Below, piece by piece: positions 24,601 to 33,041 of a DNA stretch of 64,000 bases (position 1 is its first letter; every line of letters begins with the position of its first letter). Location: assembly GCA_014642895.1 (NCBI GenBank), contig BMJD01000012.1, positions 26,772-90,771 of the forward strand, given 5' to 3'. This DNA is from Lentibacillus populi. GTDB lineage: Bacteria > Bacillota > Bacilli > Bacillales > Amphibacillaceae. The notes under the pieces are model-generated. The model did not search any database. It saw only the letters and a list, made by a program, of their open reading frames with translations, and was not told the origin of the DNA. Made by a program: the position numbers and the translations under genes.

Positions 24601-25368
24601 GGAGTTTCCATGCCAAGCGGTACTGGTTCTATTATTGAAATGGCTAAAGGTGCTTTTAAAAAGGTTAAATCAAGTGCTGTTGACTTTATTAAAGACAAGC
24701 TAAAAAACTCTTTTGACTTTGGTAGCGGAAATTATTCCGGAAATCTAAAAAAATGGATATCAGAAGCAATTACCGCAACTGGAGTATCGGGAAGTTGGGC
24801 AGGTCCATTAGCCACAATTGCTATGAAGGAATCTGGAGGACGTACTGGACCAGCGACTATTAATAAATGGGACAGTAACTGGCGACGTGGAACACCATCT
24901 ATGGGTGTAATGCAGACTATCAAGCCAACATTTGACGCGTATAAGAAAAAAGGCATGAACGACATTATGAATCCGGTGCACAATATCGTTGCTGCTATAA
25001 ACTATATAAAATCAAGGTATGGAACCCCATGGAACACACCTGGAATTAAATCCATGGCAAATGGCGGGCCGTACAAAGGATATAAAGATGGTGCATTTGG
25101 CATCACCAGAAAGCAATTAGCGTGGATTGCCGACGGTGGATGGGCTGAATCTATTATTAGTCATGACCCGGCTAAGCGAGTGAGTCAAGAGAGAATATGG
25201 AAACGAACTGGAGATCATTTAGGATTTACAAACGAAAAAGAAAATAATAAACCGACAGAGTTCACACAGAACTTGACAATCAATAGTCCGAAGGCTTTGT
25301 CACCTTCGGAGATATCGCGTAAAAACCTACAATCATTAAGACGAATGGCATTGGAATGGGGGCTTTAA
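21664..25368 (+). CDS. tail tape measure protein with C-terminal lytic domain
   Basis: A 1234-residue protein that sets tail length and is ejected with DNA. The N-terminus is helical and Ser/Gly-rich (SSSGKTAGKMSTNFSSVGKTL), then GVKEGSELERYIKLVGDAAVGAN ... MTQELNMIEDGMPGF ... the conserved TMP core (residues ~80-260). Hydrophobic segments (e.g. PVGITIGIIAALVTGFIIAYK) are followed by Lys-rich WNxI repeats. Near the C-terminus (residues ~1020-1130) a soluble lytic transglycosylase-like domain is visible: MKESGG, then TPSMGVMQTI and NPVHNIVAAINYI, for peptidoglycan cutting during infection. At roughly 0.15 nm per residue a tail near 180 nm would be expected. Confidence 0.92.
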   Translation: MATIRELQASFVAKVSGMKSAIQGVKKDINSLESSSGKTAGKMSTNFSSVGKTLTNFGNGLQQASQKVGTLGKSLTKKITLPAAGAATAIGGITAALGWKRLVGLDSAQAQLKGLGYNTKEVGRISKQVTKAIDGGMTTMAEGTSVAAGALAAGVKEGSELERYIKLVGDAAVGANRPVGDMAQIFNRVQGSGKLMTQELNMIEDGMPGFAQAMAKNLGVSQEEFRKMVTAGEVNSKQFLDVMEDFAGGMASAYSDSWQGMVANTKAYIGIIGENLLGGVFEKSKESIAEFIEFLKSDEVVAWAQKVGKQIGVMFSLVVDKVQSAIQWFANLSKSQQSMIMKFGAVALAAGPILVVLGTLGGIIGKLSAGLGTLITPLSKAKGVFGLLSITAADGTKKVGLLSRTFTLLTGPVGITIGIIAALVTGFIIAYKKSETFRNFVNKLKDAFVNAYKKVKEFLTTNESFLGFVDSVKSGIRAVVDFFKNKFAEMKAFWDSNGQQLLQAVSNVFKGIWAVIKPIIDAIVSVIKVSLPIIQGIFKVVFWAVLEIVKSVWGNIKGVINGALNVIMGIIKVFSGLFTGDFSKMWEGIKQVFSGALQFIWNFVQLMFWGKLLKGVVGFVKGFSKPIASMWTTIKDLFSRVIKWIVEFVKNRFTAMRNTVSSIFKVIQNVISTIWNAILSFFKMIIKSIVDFIKSRFTNMKNNVSSIFTGIKNIAKKSWNAIKDHIVNPIKSGVKWAIDKFQSFKTTVSNIFKNIKDTVFNRVKDMVEKIKGMPGTMKKGLEKGAGKLKDGMLSLARKMVDGIKNGVNGVITGVNWVLNKLKVPKEKQLNKGKGWDPKNSKAFSWYAHGTKGHPEDGPAVVGDGKGSNAGPELITTPDGKQYLSPDKPTLVPDMPKGTQVLAAKFTRKLLDTPQYAWGTDAWNKVKSGAKKTGSAIKKGAVKAKDKTVAGAKKVAKWTGNIWDYVKHPGKLLNIALEKVGVSMPSGTGSIIEMAKGAFKKVKSSAVDFIKDKLKNSFDFGSGNYSGNLKKWISEAITATGVSGSWAGPLATIAMKESGGRTGPATINKWDSNWRRGTPSMGVMQTIKPTFDAYKKKGMNDIMNPVHNIVAAINYIKSRYGTPWNTPGIKSMANGGPYKGYKDGAFGITRKQLAWIADGGWAESIISHDPAKRVSQERIWKRTGDHLGFTNEKENNKPTEFTQNLTINSPKALSPSEISRKNLQSLRRMALEWGL

Positions 25369-25371
25369 TTC

Positions 25372-26229
25372 ATGGAAATATCATTTACAAACGCAAGAGG
25401 ACAGGAAGCAGTAATTACATCAAGGGCCCCTTTCCTACTTGAATCATTTGACGGTTATGGGGATGTTGGGGCGGATACACAAACACAAAACTCACCATAT
25501 CAAGATGGCGCCATGTATATTGATTCGATTTTGGAAGAGCGTCCGATTAATATGACGTTTGTTATACTCGCGGATGATTCAAGAGAATTAATGGCAAAGA
25601 AACGATTTATAAGCAGTGTGTTTAACCCGAAGTTCGGATTGGGATTATTGAAACATGAAAGGGTTGGCATCATCCATGAAATCAGTCCGGTTGCGGAAAG
25701 CGTGCCACAATTTCCGTCCGGATCTCAAAATAGGGGGCCAACATACCAACGTGTAACTGTTGATTTAATCGCACCCAACCCATACTGGCGTGACCCAAAT
25801 CAAACATCAAAGCCACTACAAGCATATGTTGGTAATTTTACATTACCATTTACGTTACCCTTTGAATTGGGTATGTCCGGTTCCCGAACACTACTGTACA
25901 ATGTCGGAGATGTACCGGCACCGGTTCGTATTGACATACAAGGTCCCGTTACCAACCCGCAAATTATCAATCGTACCACCAGCGAATGGTTAAGGGTTAA
26001 TCGTTCAGTTGCTGCCGGTGAGATATTGCATATTGATACTACTGAGGGACAAAAACGTGCGGAAATATATCGCGGTAATCAGGTTTATTCGGTATTCGGA
26101 GATTTGGATCATGATTCCGATTGGATACAACTCGCTTTAGGAGAAAATGAAATTGAACATATTGCTGATGCTGGGGATCGTACTAGTTTAGTGGCTGTTA
26201 CGTGGAATAGTATGTACGTGGGGATTTGA
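25372..26229 (+). CDS. distal tail protein (Dit)
   Basis: A 285-residue hub protein at the tail tip. Typical N-terminal Dit domain: LLESFDGYGDVGADTQTQ, YQDGAMYIDSILEERPINMTFVI, KRFISSVFNPKFGLG; then LIAPNPYWRD and a galectin-like C-terminal domain. It lies three bases after the tape measure gene, in the standard order. Confidence 0.88.
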   Translation: MEISFTNARGQEAVITSRAPFLLESFDGYGDVGADTQTQNSPYQDGAMYIDSILEERPINMTFVILADDSRELMAKKRFISSVFNPKFGLGLLKHERVGIIHEISPVAESVPQFPSGSQNRGPTYQRVTVDLIAPNPYWRDPNQTSKPLQAYVGNFTLPFTLPFELGMSGSRTLLYNVGDVPAPVRIDIQGPVTNPQIINRTTSEWLRVNRSVAAGEILHIDTTEGQKRAEIYRGNQVYSVFGDLDHDSDWIQLALGENEIEHIADAGDRTSLVAVTWNSMYVGI

Positions 26230-26261
26230 AAATAATTTGAAAAAATAATGGAGGATATGAT

Positions 26262-26513
26262 ATGAGTAAAGTAATTATTGAAATTAATTCTGATGGGTTA
26301 ACGAAAGAAGAAACGATTAAAGAAATGAAAGAAGAAATGAAAAGATTAGCATTTGAATGGGATTCAACCTCGATGGAAACCGAGGTTGAAAGCAAAATCC
26401 ACGAAGCGCTTAAAGGATTAACAATCCGTGAAGCCAGTAAACTTTTAAAGAAAGTAAATGGCGTCATTATGGGTAGTGCACCCATTGACTTAGGATTTAA
26501 TAAAGTCCTTTAA
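26262..26513 (+). CDS. small phage protein between Dit and baseplate genes
   Basis: An 83-residue helical protein behind ATGGAGGATATGAT-ATG. Pattern: 'IIEINSDGLTKEETIKEMKEEMKRLAF' then 'IHEALKGLTIREASKLL'. No recognised family. Its last 24 bases overlap the end of the convergent gene at 26490-26702, so expression of one may interfere with the other. Confidence 0.55.
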   Translation: MSKVIIEINSDGLTKEETIKEMKEEMKRLAFEWDSTSMETEVESKIHEALKGLTIREASKLLKKVNGVIMGSAPIDLGFNKVL

Positions 26514-26702
26514 TCCTTCCACACTATCGAAATAGTGTTTAAAAGTATCGACACCATCAACATATGTTTCGAACATTTCACCGATAGTAGATATTTGTCC
26601 TGATTCCATTTTGCTTTTCACACGAAGCAAAGATAAATCATGTGCTATATCCTCTAAGGGTTTGTCGATATTTTTAAGTAGTTCAGGATGTAATTTAGTC
26701 AT
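26490..26702 (-). CDS. minus-strand gene inside the late operon
   Basis: A 70-residue protein of good composition (LHPELLKNIDKPLEDIAHDL; FETYVDGVDTFKHYFDSVEG), the only convincing gene on the minus strand in the phage block. The ATG at 26702 has a perfect AGGGAGGT seven bases before it; a longer frame ignores this site. The ribosome binding site is complementary over eight bases to a segment just upstream in the same minus-strand RNA (see 26710-26744). Function unknown; a regulatory or immunity role expressed apart from late genes is possible. Confidence 0.6.
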   Translation of the reverse strand: MTKLHPELLKNIDKPLEDIAHDLSLLRVKSKMESGQISTIGEMFETYVDGVDTFKHYFDSVEGLKDFIKS

Positions 26703-26709
26703 TTTTTTC

Positions 26710-26744
26710 ACCTCCCTCCAGTCTACATTATTCGACAGGGAGGT
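26710..26744 (-). promoter_or_regulatory. Shine-Dalgarno-sequestering hairpin of the minus-strand gene
   Basis: On the minus strand ACCTCCCT (26744-26737) pairs exactly with AGGGAGGT (26717-26710), the ribosome binding site of the gene starting at 26702; loop 19 bases. A TGTCGAA sequence, the 0A-box core, lies at 26737-26731 on the same strand, but a single 7-mer match is weak. On the plus strand the same hairpin is followed by ATATTTTT and may act as a terminator. Confidence 0.5.
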
Positions 26745-26774
26745 ATATTTTTCCTTTAAAGGAGTGAATTTGAC

Positions 26775-26957
26775 TTGGGGCAAATGAGAAAAGAAGAAAT
26801 AAAAGAGTTCGCTCAAAAATTATATGCATTAGAAAAACAATATGGTGTAGAATTATGCTCTGATAACTACTTTACACGAGCATCAATTGTTGACATAAAA
26901 AGGGATAGAATGTTCGCTTACCATTACGACAAAGGAAAAATTGAATTGGATGATTAA
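26775..26957 (+). CDS. 60-residue phage protein
   Basis: Starts at TTG 26775 behind AAAGGAG (11 bases) or at ATG 26784. The sequence (EEIKEFAQKLYALEKQYGVEL; RASIVDIKRDRMFAYHYDKGKIELDD) is a plausible small helix-strand protein. It ends at a strong terminator. No family recognised. Confidence 0.5.
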   Translation: MGQMRKEEIKEFAQKLYALEKQYGVELCSDNYFTRASIVDIKRDRMFAYHYDKGKIELDD

Positions 26958-26988
26958 GCATCTCAAACATGAGGTGCTTTTTATTTTT
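26957..26988 (+). terminator. intrinsic terminator
   Basis: AGCATCTC/GAGGTGCT stem overlapping the stop of the 60-residue gene, then TTTTATTTTT. Confidence 0.8.
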
Positions 26989-27004
26989 GAAAGGAAGTGA
27001 CACA

Positions 27005-27961
27005 GTGGAAAAAAGTTATTTTTTCGATAGTACTGCAGATGATCAGCGCATATATCAGGCGGCCGACTTTGCTAGGTTTCACGCACAAATAATTGGAAAC
27101 GGCGTTTCAAACACTGCAAATTTACCTGATCTTGAAGTAACAGCTAAAACAAATATGGATGTCGCATTAGGAGCGGGCTATTGTTTCGCAAATGGGTACA
27201 TGTACGAAAACGATAGTACTAAGACATTAACGCATACTATTGCCGATCCAACAAACGACCGAATAGATCGGATCGTAATATGCTTTGACAATAATCCTGC
27301 CGAACGCAGAATATATGCTTATGTTAAACAGGGCGTTCCAGCTGCAAATCCTGTTCCCCCTGGCATTAAACGTGATAATTATATTTTTGAAATGAGTGTT
27401 GCCCAGGTACGAATTATAAAAGGTAAATCGTTTATCGAACAAAGCCAGATAACAGACGAACGCACGAATGACGCGGTTTGTGGATATATTCCACTGCATA
27501 ACATTTATCGGGGTATGAGAATCAATGAGAATGGACTTGTCACGTTACCCAACCAATCTTTTGTTAAAGCAACTAACTGGGAGGAGTTTAACTATCGAGA
27601 AGAAAGAACGGCTATTCCGTTTGGTACCGTCGAAAAAGATAATCAATCGGAAATGTCAAGCGACAATTTAACGTTTAAACCCAGAGAGGATGGCATCTAT
27701 CATTTTTGGGTTGAGATGGCCTGGGATAGTGTTCTTGAAAATATAGGATTTAGAATGTACCTATACAAGAATGGTAAAGAGAGCTTTCCATTAGGGGCAA
27801 GATGGGCGACAGACAGCAGAGATAGATTCTTTATTTGTTCTGGTTCCGATTCAGTCGAAAAAGGCGACGAATTAACATTTGTGGTGAGCATAGCAGGCCT
27901 AGGAAGTCGTACTATGCCTCCTACATGGTTTACACGTATAAGAATAGCGAAAATGGCATAG
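27005..27961 (+). CDS. baseplate/tail-tip structural protein
   Basis: About 318 residues from GTG 27005, chosen for AAAGGAAGTG upstream. The N-terminus SYFFDSTADDQRIYQAADFARFHAQIIGNGV is a conserved start of upper-baseplate proteins in Bacillus/Listeria siphophages: it anchors to the tail while the rest forms a beta-sandwich. The C-terminal half (IPFGTVEKDN...PREDGIYHFWVEMAWDS...) is C1q/TNF-like in style, a fold used for receptor binding or oligomerisation. Host-binding role is inferred. Confidence 0.72.
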   Translation: MEKSYFFDSTADDQRIYQAADFARFHAQIIGNGVSNTANLPDLEVTAKTNMDVALGAGYCFANGYMYENDSTKTLTHTIADPTNDRIDRIVICFDNNPAERRIYAYVKQGVPAANPVPPGIKRDNYIFEMSVAQVRIIKGKSFIEQSQITDERTNDAVCGYIPLHNIYRGMRINENGLVTLPNQSFVKATNWEEFNYREERTAIPFGTVEKDNQSEMSSDNLTFKPREDGIYHFWVEMAWDSVLENIGFRMYLYKNGKESFPLGARWATDSRDRFFICSGSDSVEKGDELTFVVSIAGLGSRTMPPTWFTRIRIAKMA

Positions 27962-27972
27962 GGGGTGCTATA

Positions 27973-30867
27973 TTGAAGCAACCAATACGTATATATAACC
28001 GTTTTCTTGATCGTGAGGGTGAAATGGACAGGTACCAATCTTTGCAGTTTAGACGTAGTTACCATGGTATAGCGGACTTTGAGTTACATGTAAACCGTTA
28101 CATGCATGAAGCGAAAAAACTTAATAAAGGTAATATTATATCACTAGGTAAACAAAACAATAAGGCGGCCATTATTATTACAAAAGAGATCGTCTTAGAT
28201 GAAAACGGGAAGGAAACAGAAAATTTTAAGCTGACTGGTTATACCTTGGATGGATTAATGAGCAGACGAATAACTGTACCGCCCAGCCACACTTCACACG
28301 ATCGCAAAAGTGGCAGCGCTGAAACGGTGATGAAACATTATGTAAATAATCATTTTGTAAACCCTACTGATCCAGAAAGGAAAATGCCACACGTTGAGGT
28401 TGCGCCCGACCTTAATAGAGGTGTGCATATCGAATGGGAATCGCGTTTTAAAAATGTAGCTGAACAATTGGAAAACATCTCAATAAAAACCGGCTTAGGT
28501 TGGGGCATCTTCACCGATTTTAAAACAAAGAAATTAATATTTGATGTGATTGATGCAAAAGACTTAACACAGGGGAATCTGCATGGATATAATCCTGTGT
28601 TTTTTAGTCCTGAATTTGAGACGACTAAATCACAATCTTTTGTTGATAGTGACAATGACCTTAAAACCGTAGGCTATATTGGCGGTCAAGGTGAAGGGAT
28701 CGACCGTAAAATAATTATTTTGGGCAACAAATCCGGATGGGATAGAATAGAAACCTTTGTTGATGCTCGTGATATTGGTACAACTGAAGATGGTGAAGAA
28801 GAACCAACAGAGGAAGAGTTAGACCAACAACTTGTTGAGCGTGGCAAAGAGAAAATGAGTGAGATGGTTACTGTATATTCACTTGATGCCGAAATAATAA
28901 CCCCCGTTAAAAAAATAACACCTTTTCAATATGAAAAGGATTACGACCTAGGAGACAAGGTACAGGTTGTTAATAAGTCGTGGGGTTTAAAAATGTCGGC
29001 TCCTATCACTGAGTTTTTAGAGATTTACGAGGATGACGGCTTTCGATTAGAGGCAACATTTGGACGATCAAGGCCAACGTTAATTAGTAAATTAAATGAT
29101 AAATTTAATGAGTTATCGGGTGTTGAAAAACAAGAACTTCCAGCACAAATTGCTGTAGAAACAAAGCAGTATACAAATAAAAAATTATCCGAGGAAGAAC
29201 GAAAACGGATTGAACAAGCTCGAGAAAATCTGGAAGCATCTAAAAAACACGCAGAAGACTATACGAATGATTATACGTATGACAAAAGCGTGATTGATGA
29301 CAAAGATAGCCATGTAGAGGAAGAAGCAAAAAAAGATGCGACCAACAAAGCAAATGCCGCACAGGCTGCGGCGGAGAAAGTCGCAGAAGCAAAGGCTAAA
29401 CTTGCCGAAGAACAAGCAAAAGCCCATGCAGACGGTAAGATTACGGAGGAAGAGAAAGCCCGTATCAAACAAGCTGAAGAAAATTTAAACGCAGCTAAGG
29501 CGGAGGCAAAAGCAAAGGCGGATGCTGCCGAGAGAGCTGCTAATGCTTATTCGGAGGCGCAAGACAAAAAAGTGCGTGATGATGCAAAAGGATATGCTGA
29601 TCAAGCAGAGAAAAATGCGAAAGATTTTTCCGAAGATGCATCAAACATCATGAAAGGAATATTAGATGTTGGTGCAGTTCCAATCCGCACAGCAGCTAAC
29701 GGGGCCAGAATTAGCTTTGACGGAATAAATGGATTTGTTCAGTATGATAAAAATGATAATCCGGTGGCTTGGTTTGATCTTGAAGGAAATGCGAGGTTTA
29801 GCGGAGACATAACTGGATCAAGCGGTACATTCGGTGAGGTTACGGTGGACAACGGTGATTTTACCTTGAAAGATGAAGTAACTGGAATGAAATATATTGC
29901 GACCCCCGGAAGGAATTTGATCAAGGATCATTCGTTTGAACTTGTGAAAGCTGACGAGGACTCATTCGGGCAGACCACGGTTGATCATAATTGGCTGGAA
30001 ATGAAGGAGTCAATGGGCTATCAACGATTTTGGGAGAAATCCGGGAACCCCAGAGTCGCAATACAATGGAGCCCTGATAACGCAAAAGCCCTGGCGATTT
30101 ACGGGCAACAGGCAATATGTGTACGAAATGCCCACTTTGTAAGGCAAAGGATCTATGAAGGTATCGGCGGTGACAAGATGTATACACTGTCTGGATTTTT
30201 TAAACGACAATGGAATGTGGTTGGTGGCGGTCAACCACGCTTTGAGGTAGATTATATCGCTTGGGATAACAACGGCAATAGCACAAGGACCAGATTGTTA
30301 AACGAAATATTCGCTCCTGTGCCGGATGACTATAGTGTAGTTAGACATTCAGTTACATTCACAGTCCCTACCAGTTTTAAACGCGGAGACGAACTTGACT
30401 TAAAAATTTCTGGTGGAAATACTGAATGGGTACAGTGTGACGGGGTGCAACTTGTGGAAGGAATAATGCCTAGAGTTTACCAGCCTGAAGATTCTGTTTG
30501 GGAAATGTACAAAGGATATTATCCTGTGATTAATCAGCAAAAAACATTGTGGGCTGGTGCTATATATCTGAATGCCTCTCATGTTATTACACCGGAAAAA
30601 CCATTAAAGGATTGTACAAACGGTTGGATTTTAAAATGGAGTAACTATGTCATAGGTAACGGGCCGACTGATACTGATTGGCAATTTACCTATATCCCTA
30701 AAAGCGTCGCATATGATTCAGGCGGACACAGGACGTATTTAAGGAGTGGGAATGAAACTGAAGTGTTTAAGTATTACTATATATCTAACACAAAAATAAC
30801 TGGGCATAACAATAACGGTAATGGTGTTAATCGTAATATGTGTTTAAGGGAAGTTTTGGAATTTTAG
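27973..30867 (+). CDS. tail-associated protein, ReqiPepy6 gp37-like, with coiled coil and C-terminal carbohydrate-binding-like domain
   Basis: A 964-residue protein (TTG 27973, behind GGGGGTGC). Residues 1-370 follow the gp37-like tail pattern (PIRIYNRFLDREGEMDRYQSL; DFELHVNRY; TLDGLMSRRI; DYDLGDKVQVVN). Residues ~420-560 are a long Ala/Glu/Lys coiled coil (AKAKLAEEQAKAHADGKI, EEEKARIKQAEENL). After IMKGILDVGAVPIRTAANGARISFDG come repeat-like trimeric fibre segments (NARFSGDITGSSGTFGEV) and a C-terminal beta domain starting NLIKDHSFE, similar to carbohydrate-binding modules. Probably the central tail fibre/host adhesin. Confidence 0.75.
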   Translation: MKQPIRIYNRFLDREGEMDRYQSLQFRRSYHGIADFELHVNRYMHEAKKLNKGNIISLGKQNNKAAIIITKEIVLDENGKETENFKLTGYTLDGLMSRRITVPPSHTSHDRKSGSAETVMKHYVNNHFVNPTDPERKMPHVEVAPDLNRGVHIEWESRFKNVAEQLENISIKTGLGWGIFTDFKTKKLIFDVIDAKDLTQGNLHGYNPVFFSPEFETTKSQSFVDSDNDLKTVGYIGGQGEGIDRKIIILGNKSGWDRIETFVDARDIGTTEDGEEEPTEEELDQQLVERGKEKMSEMVTVYSLDAEIITPVKKITPFQYEKDYDLGDKVQVVNKSWGLKMSAPITEFLEIYEDDGFRLEATFGRSRPTLISKLNDKFNELSGVEKQELPAQIAVETKQYTNKKLSEEERKRIEQARENLEASKKHAEDYTNDYTYDKSVIDDKDSHVEEEAKKDATNKANAAQAAAEKVAEAKAKLAEEQAKAHADGKITEEEKARIKQAEENLNAAKAEAKAKADAAERAANAYSEAQDKKVRDDAKGYADQAEKNAKDFSEDASNIMKGILDVGAVPIRTAANGARISFDGINGFVQYDKNDNPVAWFDLEGNARFSGDITGSSGTFGEVTVDNGDFTLKDEVTGMKYIATPGRNLIKDHSFELVKADEDSFGQTTVDHNWLEMKESMGYQRFWEKSGNPRVAIQWSPDNAKALAIYGQQAICVRNAHFVRQRIYEGIGGDKMYTLSGFFKRQWNVVGGGQPRFEVDYIAWDNNGNSTRTRLLNEIFAPVPDDYSVVRHSVTFTVPTSFKRGDELDLKISGGNTEWVQCDGVQLVEGIMPRVYQPEDSVWEMYKGYYPVINQQKTLWAGAIYLNASHVITPEKPLKDCTNGWILKWSNYVIGNGPTDTDWQFTYIPKSVAYDSGGHRTYLRSGNETEVFKYYYISNTKITGHNNNGNGVNRNMCLREVLEF

Positions 30868-30878
30868 GAGATGGTGCT

Positions 30879-31160
30879 ATGGTTAAAATTTATTTTGTAG
30901 TAGACGACAATAATTACATCTCTGGCGGTTTGTCTTATGGAAAAATGGAAGGTGCAATCGAATTAGAGGTACCGGACAACCATGAAATATTTAAATATGA
31001 TGCAAACGTCTTTAAATATGAAAATGGTAAACTCATCAAAGATGAAGAATATCAAAAACAGCTAATCGCGGAAGAGGAAGAAAAGCAGAACTTACCATCT
31101 GATGAGGAAATGAATGCTATTGCCTTAATGGAACTAACAGAATTAATAATGGGAAGGTGA
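30879..31160 (+). CDS. XkdW-like small tail-region protein
   Basis: 93 residues from ATG 30879, behind TAGGAGATGGTGCT. It begins KIYFVVDDNNYISGGLSYGKMEGAIELEVPDNHEI and ends in an acidic helix with 'MNAIALMELTELIMG', a pattern typical of phage proteins between the fibre and XkdX genes. Possibly a fibre chaperone. Ends four bases before the XkdX-like gene. Confidence 0.6.
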   Translation: MVKIYFVVDDNNYISGGLSYGKMEGAIELEVPDNHEIFKYDANVFKYENGKLIKDEEYQKQLIAEEEEKQNLPSDEEMNAIALMELTELIMGR

Positions 31161-31164
31161 GTCA

Positions 31165-31296
31165 ATGTTGGCTATGTTGTTTGCAACTTATATTATTCGA
31201 GGGAAGTGGGATTACAACCGAGTACCAGATATGTTTAAGGCTGATGTGGATGCGATTTTGATTGCTGAAGGTCGGGAGGATTTGATCGAGCGCTAA
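31165..31296 (+). CDS. XkdX-like small protein
   Basis: A 43-residue ORF behind GGGAAGGTGAGTCA-ATG. The pattern 'TYIIRGKWDYNRVPDMFKADVDAILIAEG' follows the XkdX family (short aromatic helix, Y.....V..FV....I). It sits in the usual place between tail fibre genes and holin. Function of XkdX is unknown. Confidence 0.6.
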   Translation: MLAMLFATYIIRGKWDYNRVPDMFKADVDAILIAEGREDLIER

Positions 31297-31312
31297 ATGG
31301 CGCTATTTTTTT
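31289..31312 (+). terminator. intrinsic terminator
   Basis: AGCGC/GCGCT stem overlapping the stop codon and followed by ATTTTTTT. Confidence 0.7.
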
Positions 31313-31365
31313 AGCTTAAAGTATCATCCCCTTTTGCCGATAAATTAAATAGCGGGGGTGAGATA

Positions 31366-31578
31366 ATGGGGTTAAAAGAAAAACTAGAAGCAAATAAAAA
31401 ACTTCAGAATGTGATAGATTCAATCATTTCTATTGACGAGAAACTGCTTGATGCTTCAAAAGAATTGGAAAAAGATATCACAAATACCGAAGTTCTTGAA
31501 CGCATGAAAAGTTTAAAAGAAGAAAAAGAATCATTGAATCAAGAATCGAAAAAATTGGAAGCAAAATTATTTAGTTAA
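31366..31578 (+). CDS. coiled-coil lysis-module protein
   Basis: A 70-residue, almost wholly helical protein (ANKKLQNVIDSIISIDEKLL; MKSLKEEKESLNQESKKLEAKL) behind GGGGGTGAGATA. It occupies the place of XhlA-like haemolysin/holin-helper proteins before the holin, but lacks the C-terminal membrane helix of XhlA. Function not assigned. Confidence 0.55.
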   Translation: MGLKEKLEANKKLQNVIDSIISIDEKLLDASKELEKDITNTEVLERMKSLKEEKESLNQESKKLEAKLFS

Positions 31579-31602
31579 GGCACTCCACACGGGGTGCTTT
31601 TT
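31578..31602 (+). terminator. intrinsic terminator
   Basis: GGCACTCC/GGGGTGCT stem, ACAC loop and TTTTT, overlapping the preceding stop. Confidence 0.8.
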
Positions 31603-31627
31603 CTATGCAAAAAATTATAGGAGGGTA

Positions 31628-32092
31628 ATGATGATTGACATGATTATTAATACAGCTAAAACAGGGACTGCAGCACTTGCTGTGGTCTTTTCTTATTTGT
31701 TCGGAGGGTGGTCAGTGTCGCTTTTAGCATTGGTAGTATTCGTTGTAGCAGATTATTTAACAGGTATTGCAGCAAGTGCGTATGAAGGCAAATTATCCAG
31801 TCGCATTGGGTTCTGGGGAATTGGGAAAAAGGTATTTATCTTTGGCATAGTGGCGGTTGCACATGTGATCGATTTAGTGCTGTTAGATGTGGCGGGTATT
31901 GATGAGTTTGTTATGACAGCTACTATCTACTTTTATATCGTAAACGAATTGGTTTCAATCCTAGAAAATGCAGGGCGATTAAATTTGCCTATTCCTGGTG
32001 CAATTAAAAAGGCTATTAATATATTCCAAGGAAGATTGAAGGATTATGATGAACCGCAAGCTGACGAACTGAAAGAAAAGAAGGTTGATTAA
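31628..32092 (+). CDS. holin (phage_holin_4/Cp-1 family)
   Basis: A 154-residue membrane protein that forms lesions letting the amidase reach the wall. Helices [33 protein letters not shown] (two), [20 protein letters not shown] and [23 protein letters not shown], then [11 protein letters not shown] and a charged tail. The motif DYLTGI...G + [11 protein letters not shown] is characteristic of the family. A double Met start follows GGAGGGTA. Confidence 0.9.
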   Translation: MMIDMIINTAKTGTAALAVVFSYLFGGWSVSLLALVVFVVADYLTGIAASAYEGKLSSRIGFWGIGKKVFIFGIVAVAHVIDLVLLDVAGIDEFVMTATIYFYIVNELVSILENAGRLNLPIPGAIKKAINIFQGRLKDYDEPQADELKEKKVD

Positions 32093-32116
32093 GGCATCCA
32101 GCAGGGTGTCTTTTTC
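32093..32116 (+). terminator. intrinsic (partial) terminator
   Basis: GGCATCC/GGGTGTC stem and TTTTT between holin and amidase; could lower amidase expression relative to holin. Confidence 0.7.
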
Positions 32117-32147
32117 TTATATGAAAAATAAAAAGGAGAGATTATTT

Positions 32148-33041
32148 ATGGTTAAGATTTATGTAGATCCAGGTCATGGCGGTAGCGATCCAGGTGCATC
32201 TGGGAATGGAATTAAAGAAAAAGATATTACTTTGAAAATTGCCAAGAAAGTGCAACAATTCCTTGGCGAATATGATGGTGTACAAGTTAAGATGTCACGT
32301 ACCGGCGACACTTTTCCAACGCTAACACAAAGGACAAATGAAGCTAACGCATGGGGAGCAGACTTTTTCTTGTCCATCCACATTAACGCAGGTGGTGGGG
32401 CTGGATATGAGGACTTTGTTTATACAACGATTGCCGATAATTCCAAAACAGGAAAAATCCGCGATCATATCCACACGGAAGTGATGAAGAAAAACGGACT
32501 ATCTGATCGCGGCAAGAAAAAAGCAAACTTGCATGTATTGCGTGAATCCAAAATGCCAGCTGTATTGACGGAAAACGGATTTATTGATAATGCGGATGAT
32601 GTAGCTAAAATGAAAACCCAAAGTTGGATTAATGATGTTGCACGCGGCCATGTTAATGGTATTGCAAAAGCCTTTAATTTGAAAAAGAAATCGGGGGGTA
32701 GTTCTAGTTCCGGCAGCAAAAGTAGTAAAGGAACCTACACTGTAAAAAGGGGCGACACGCTTTGGGACATTGCGAAAGATCATGGTATGACAGTTAAACA
32801 GCTTAAAGATTTAAACAATCTATCAAGTGATGTCATTCATCCTGGAGACAAATTAAAGTTGAGTAAATTCGGAAAACCTAAAGGCGATATGAAAACACAT
32901 TCGATTGTCGATTATCTGAAATCAATTGATGTCAATTCGTCGTTTGCTAATCGGAAAAAGTTAGCGGCTAAGTACGGTATTAAAAATTATAGTGGTACCG
33001 CATCGCAAAACGCGCAATTGCTTAAGAAGATGCGTGGGTAA
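32148..33041 (+). CDS. endolysin: N-acetylmuramoyl-L-alanine amidase with LysM
   Basis: A 297-residue cell wall hydrolase; ATG 32148 set by AAAAGGAGAG nine bases upstream. Amidase_3 domain residues 1-180: [13 protein letters not shown] (zinc His10), HINA (second His), [11 protein letters not shown] (catalytic Glu). A Gly/Ser linker (~183-195) leads to one LysM repeat ([20 protein letters not shown]), then a C-terminal module with [22 protein letters not shown] found on many Bacillus phage lysins. Cuts the amide between MurNAc and L-Ala. No signal peptide, so holin-dependent. Confidence 0.93.
   Translation: MVKIYVDPGHGGSDPGASGNGIKEKDITLKIAKKVQQFLGEYDGVQVKMSRTGDTFPTLTQRTNEANAWGADFFLSIHINAGGGAGYEDFVYTTIADNSKTGKIRDHIHTEVMKKNGLSDRGKKKANLHVLRESKMPAVLTENGFIDNADDVAKMKTQSWINDVARGHVNGIAKAFNLKKKSGGSSSSGSKSSKGTYTVKRGDTLWDIAKDHGMTVKQLKDLNNLSSDVIHPGDKLKLSKFGKPKGDMKTHSIVDYLKSIDVNSSFANRKKLAAKYGIKNYSGTASQNAQLLKKMRG

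Noticed and set aside
26731..26737. 0A box as proof of Spo0A control of the minus-strand phage gene
   Set aside because: A 7-mer is expected several times by chance in 64 kb of AT-rich DNA; kept only as a remark.
27835..27972. In-frame N-terminal extension of the tail fibre gene
   Set aside because: Lies fully inside the previous structural gene; the TTG at 27973 has a ribosome binding site and a sensible tail-protein start.
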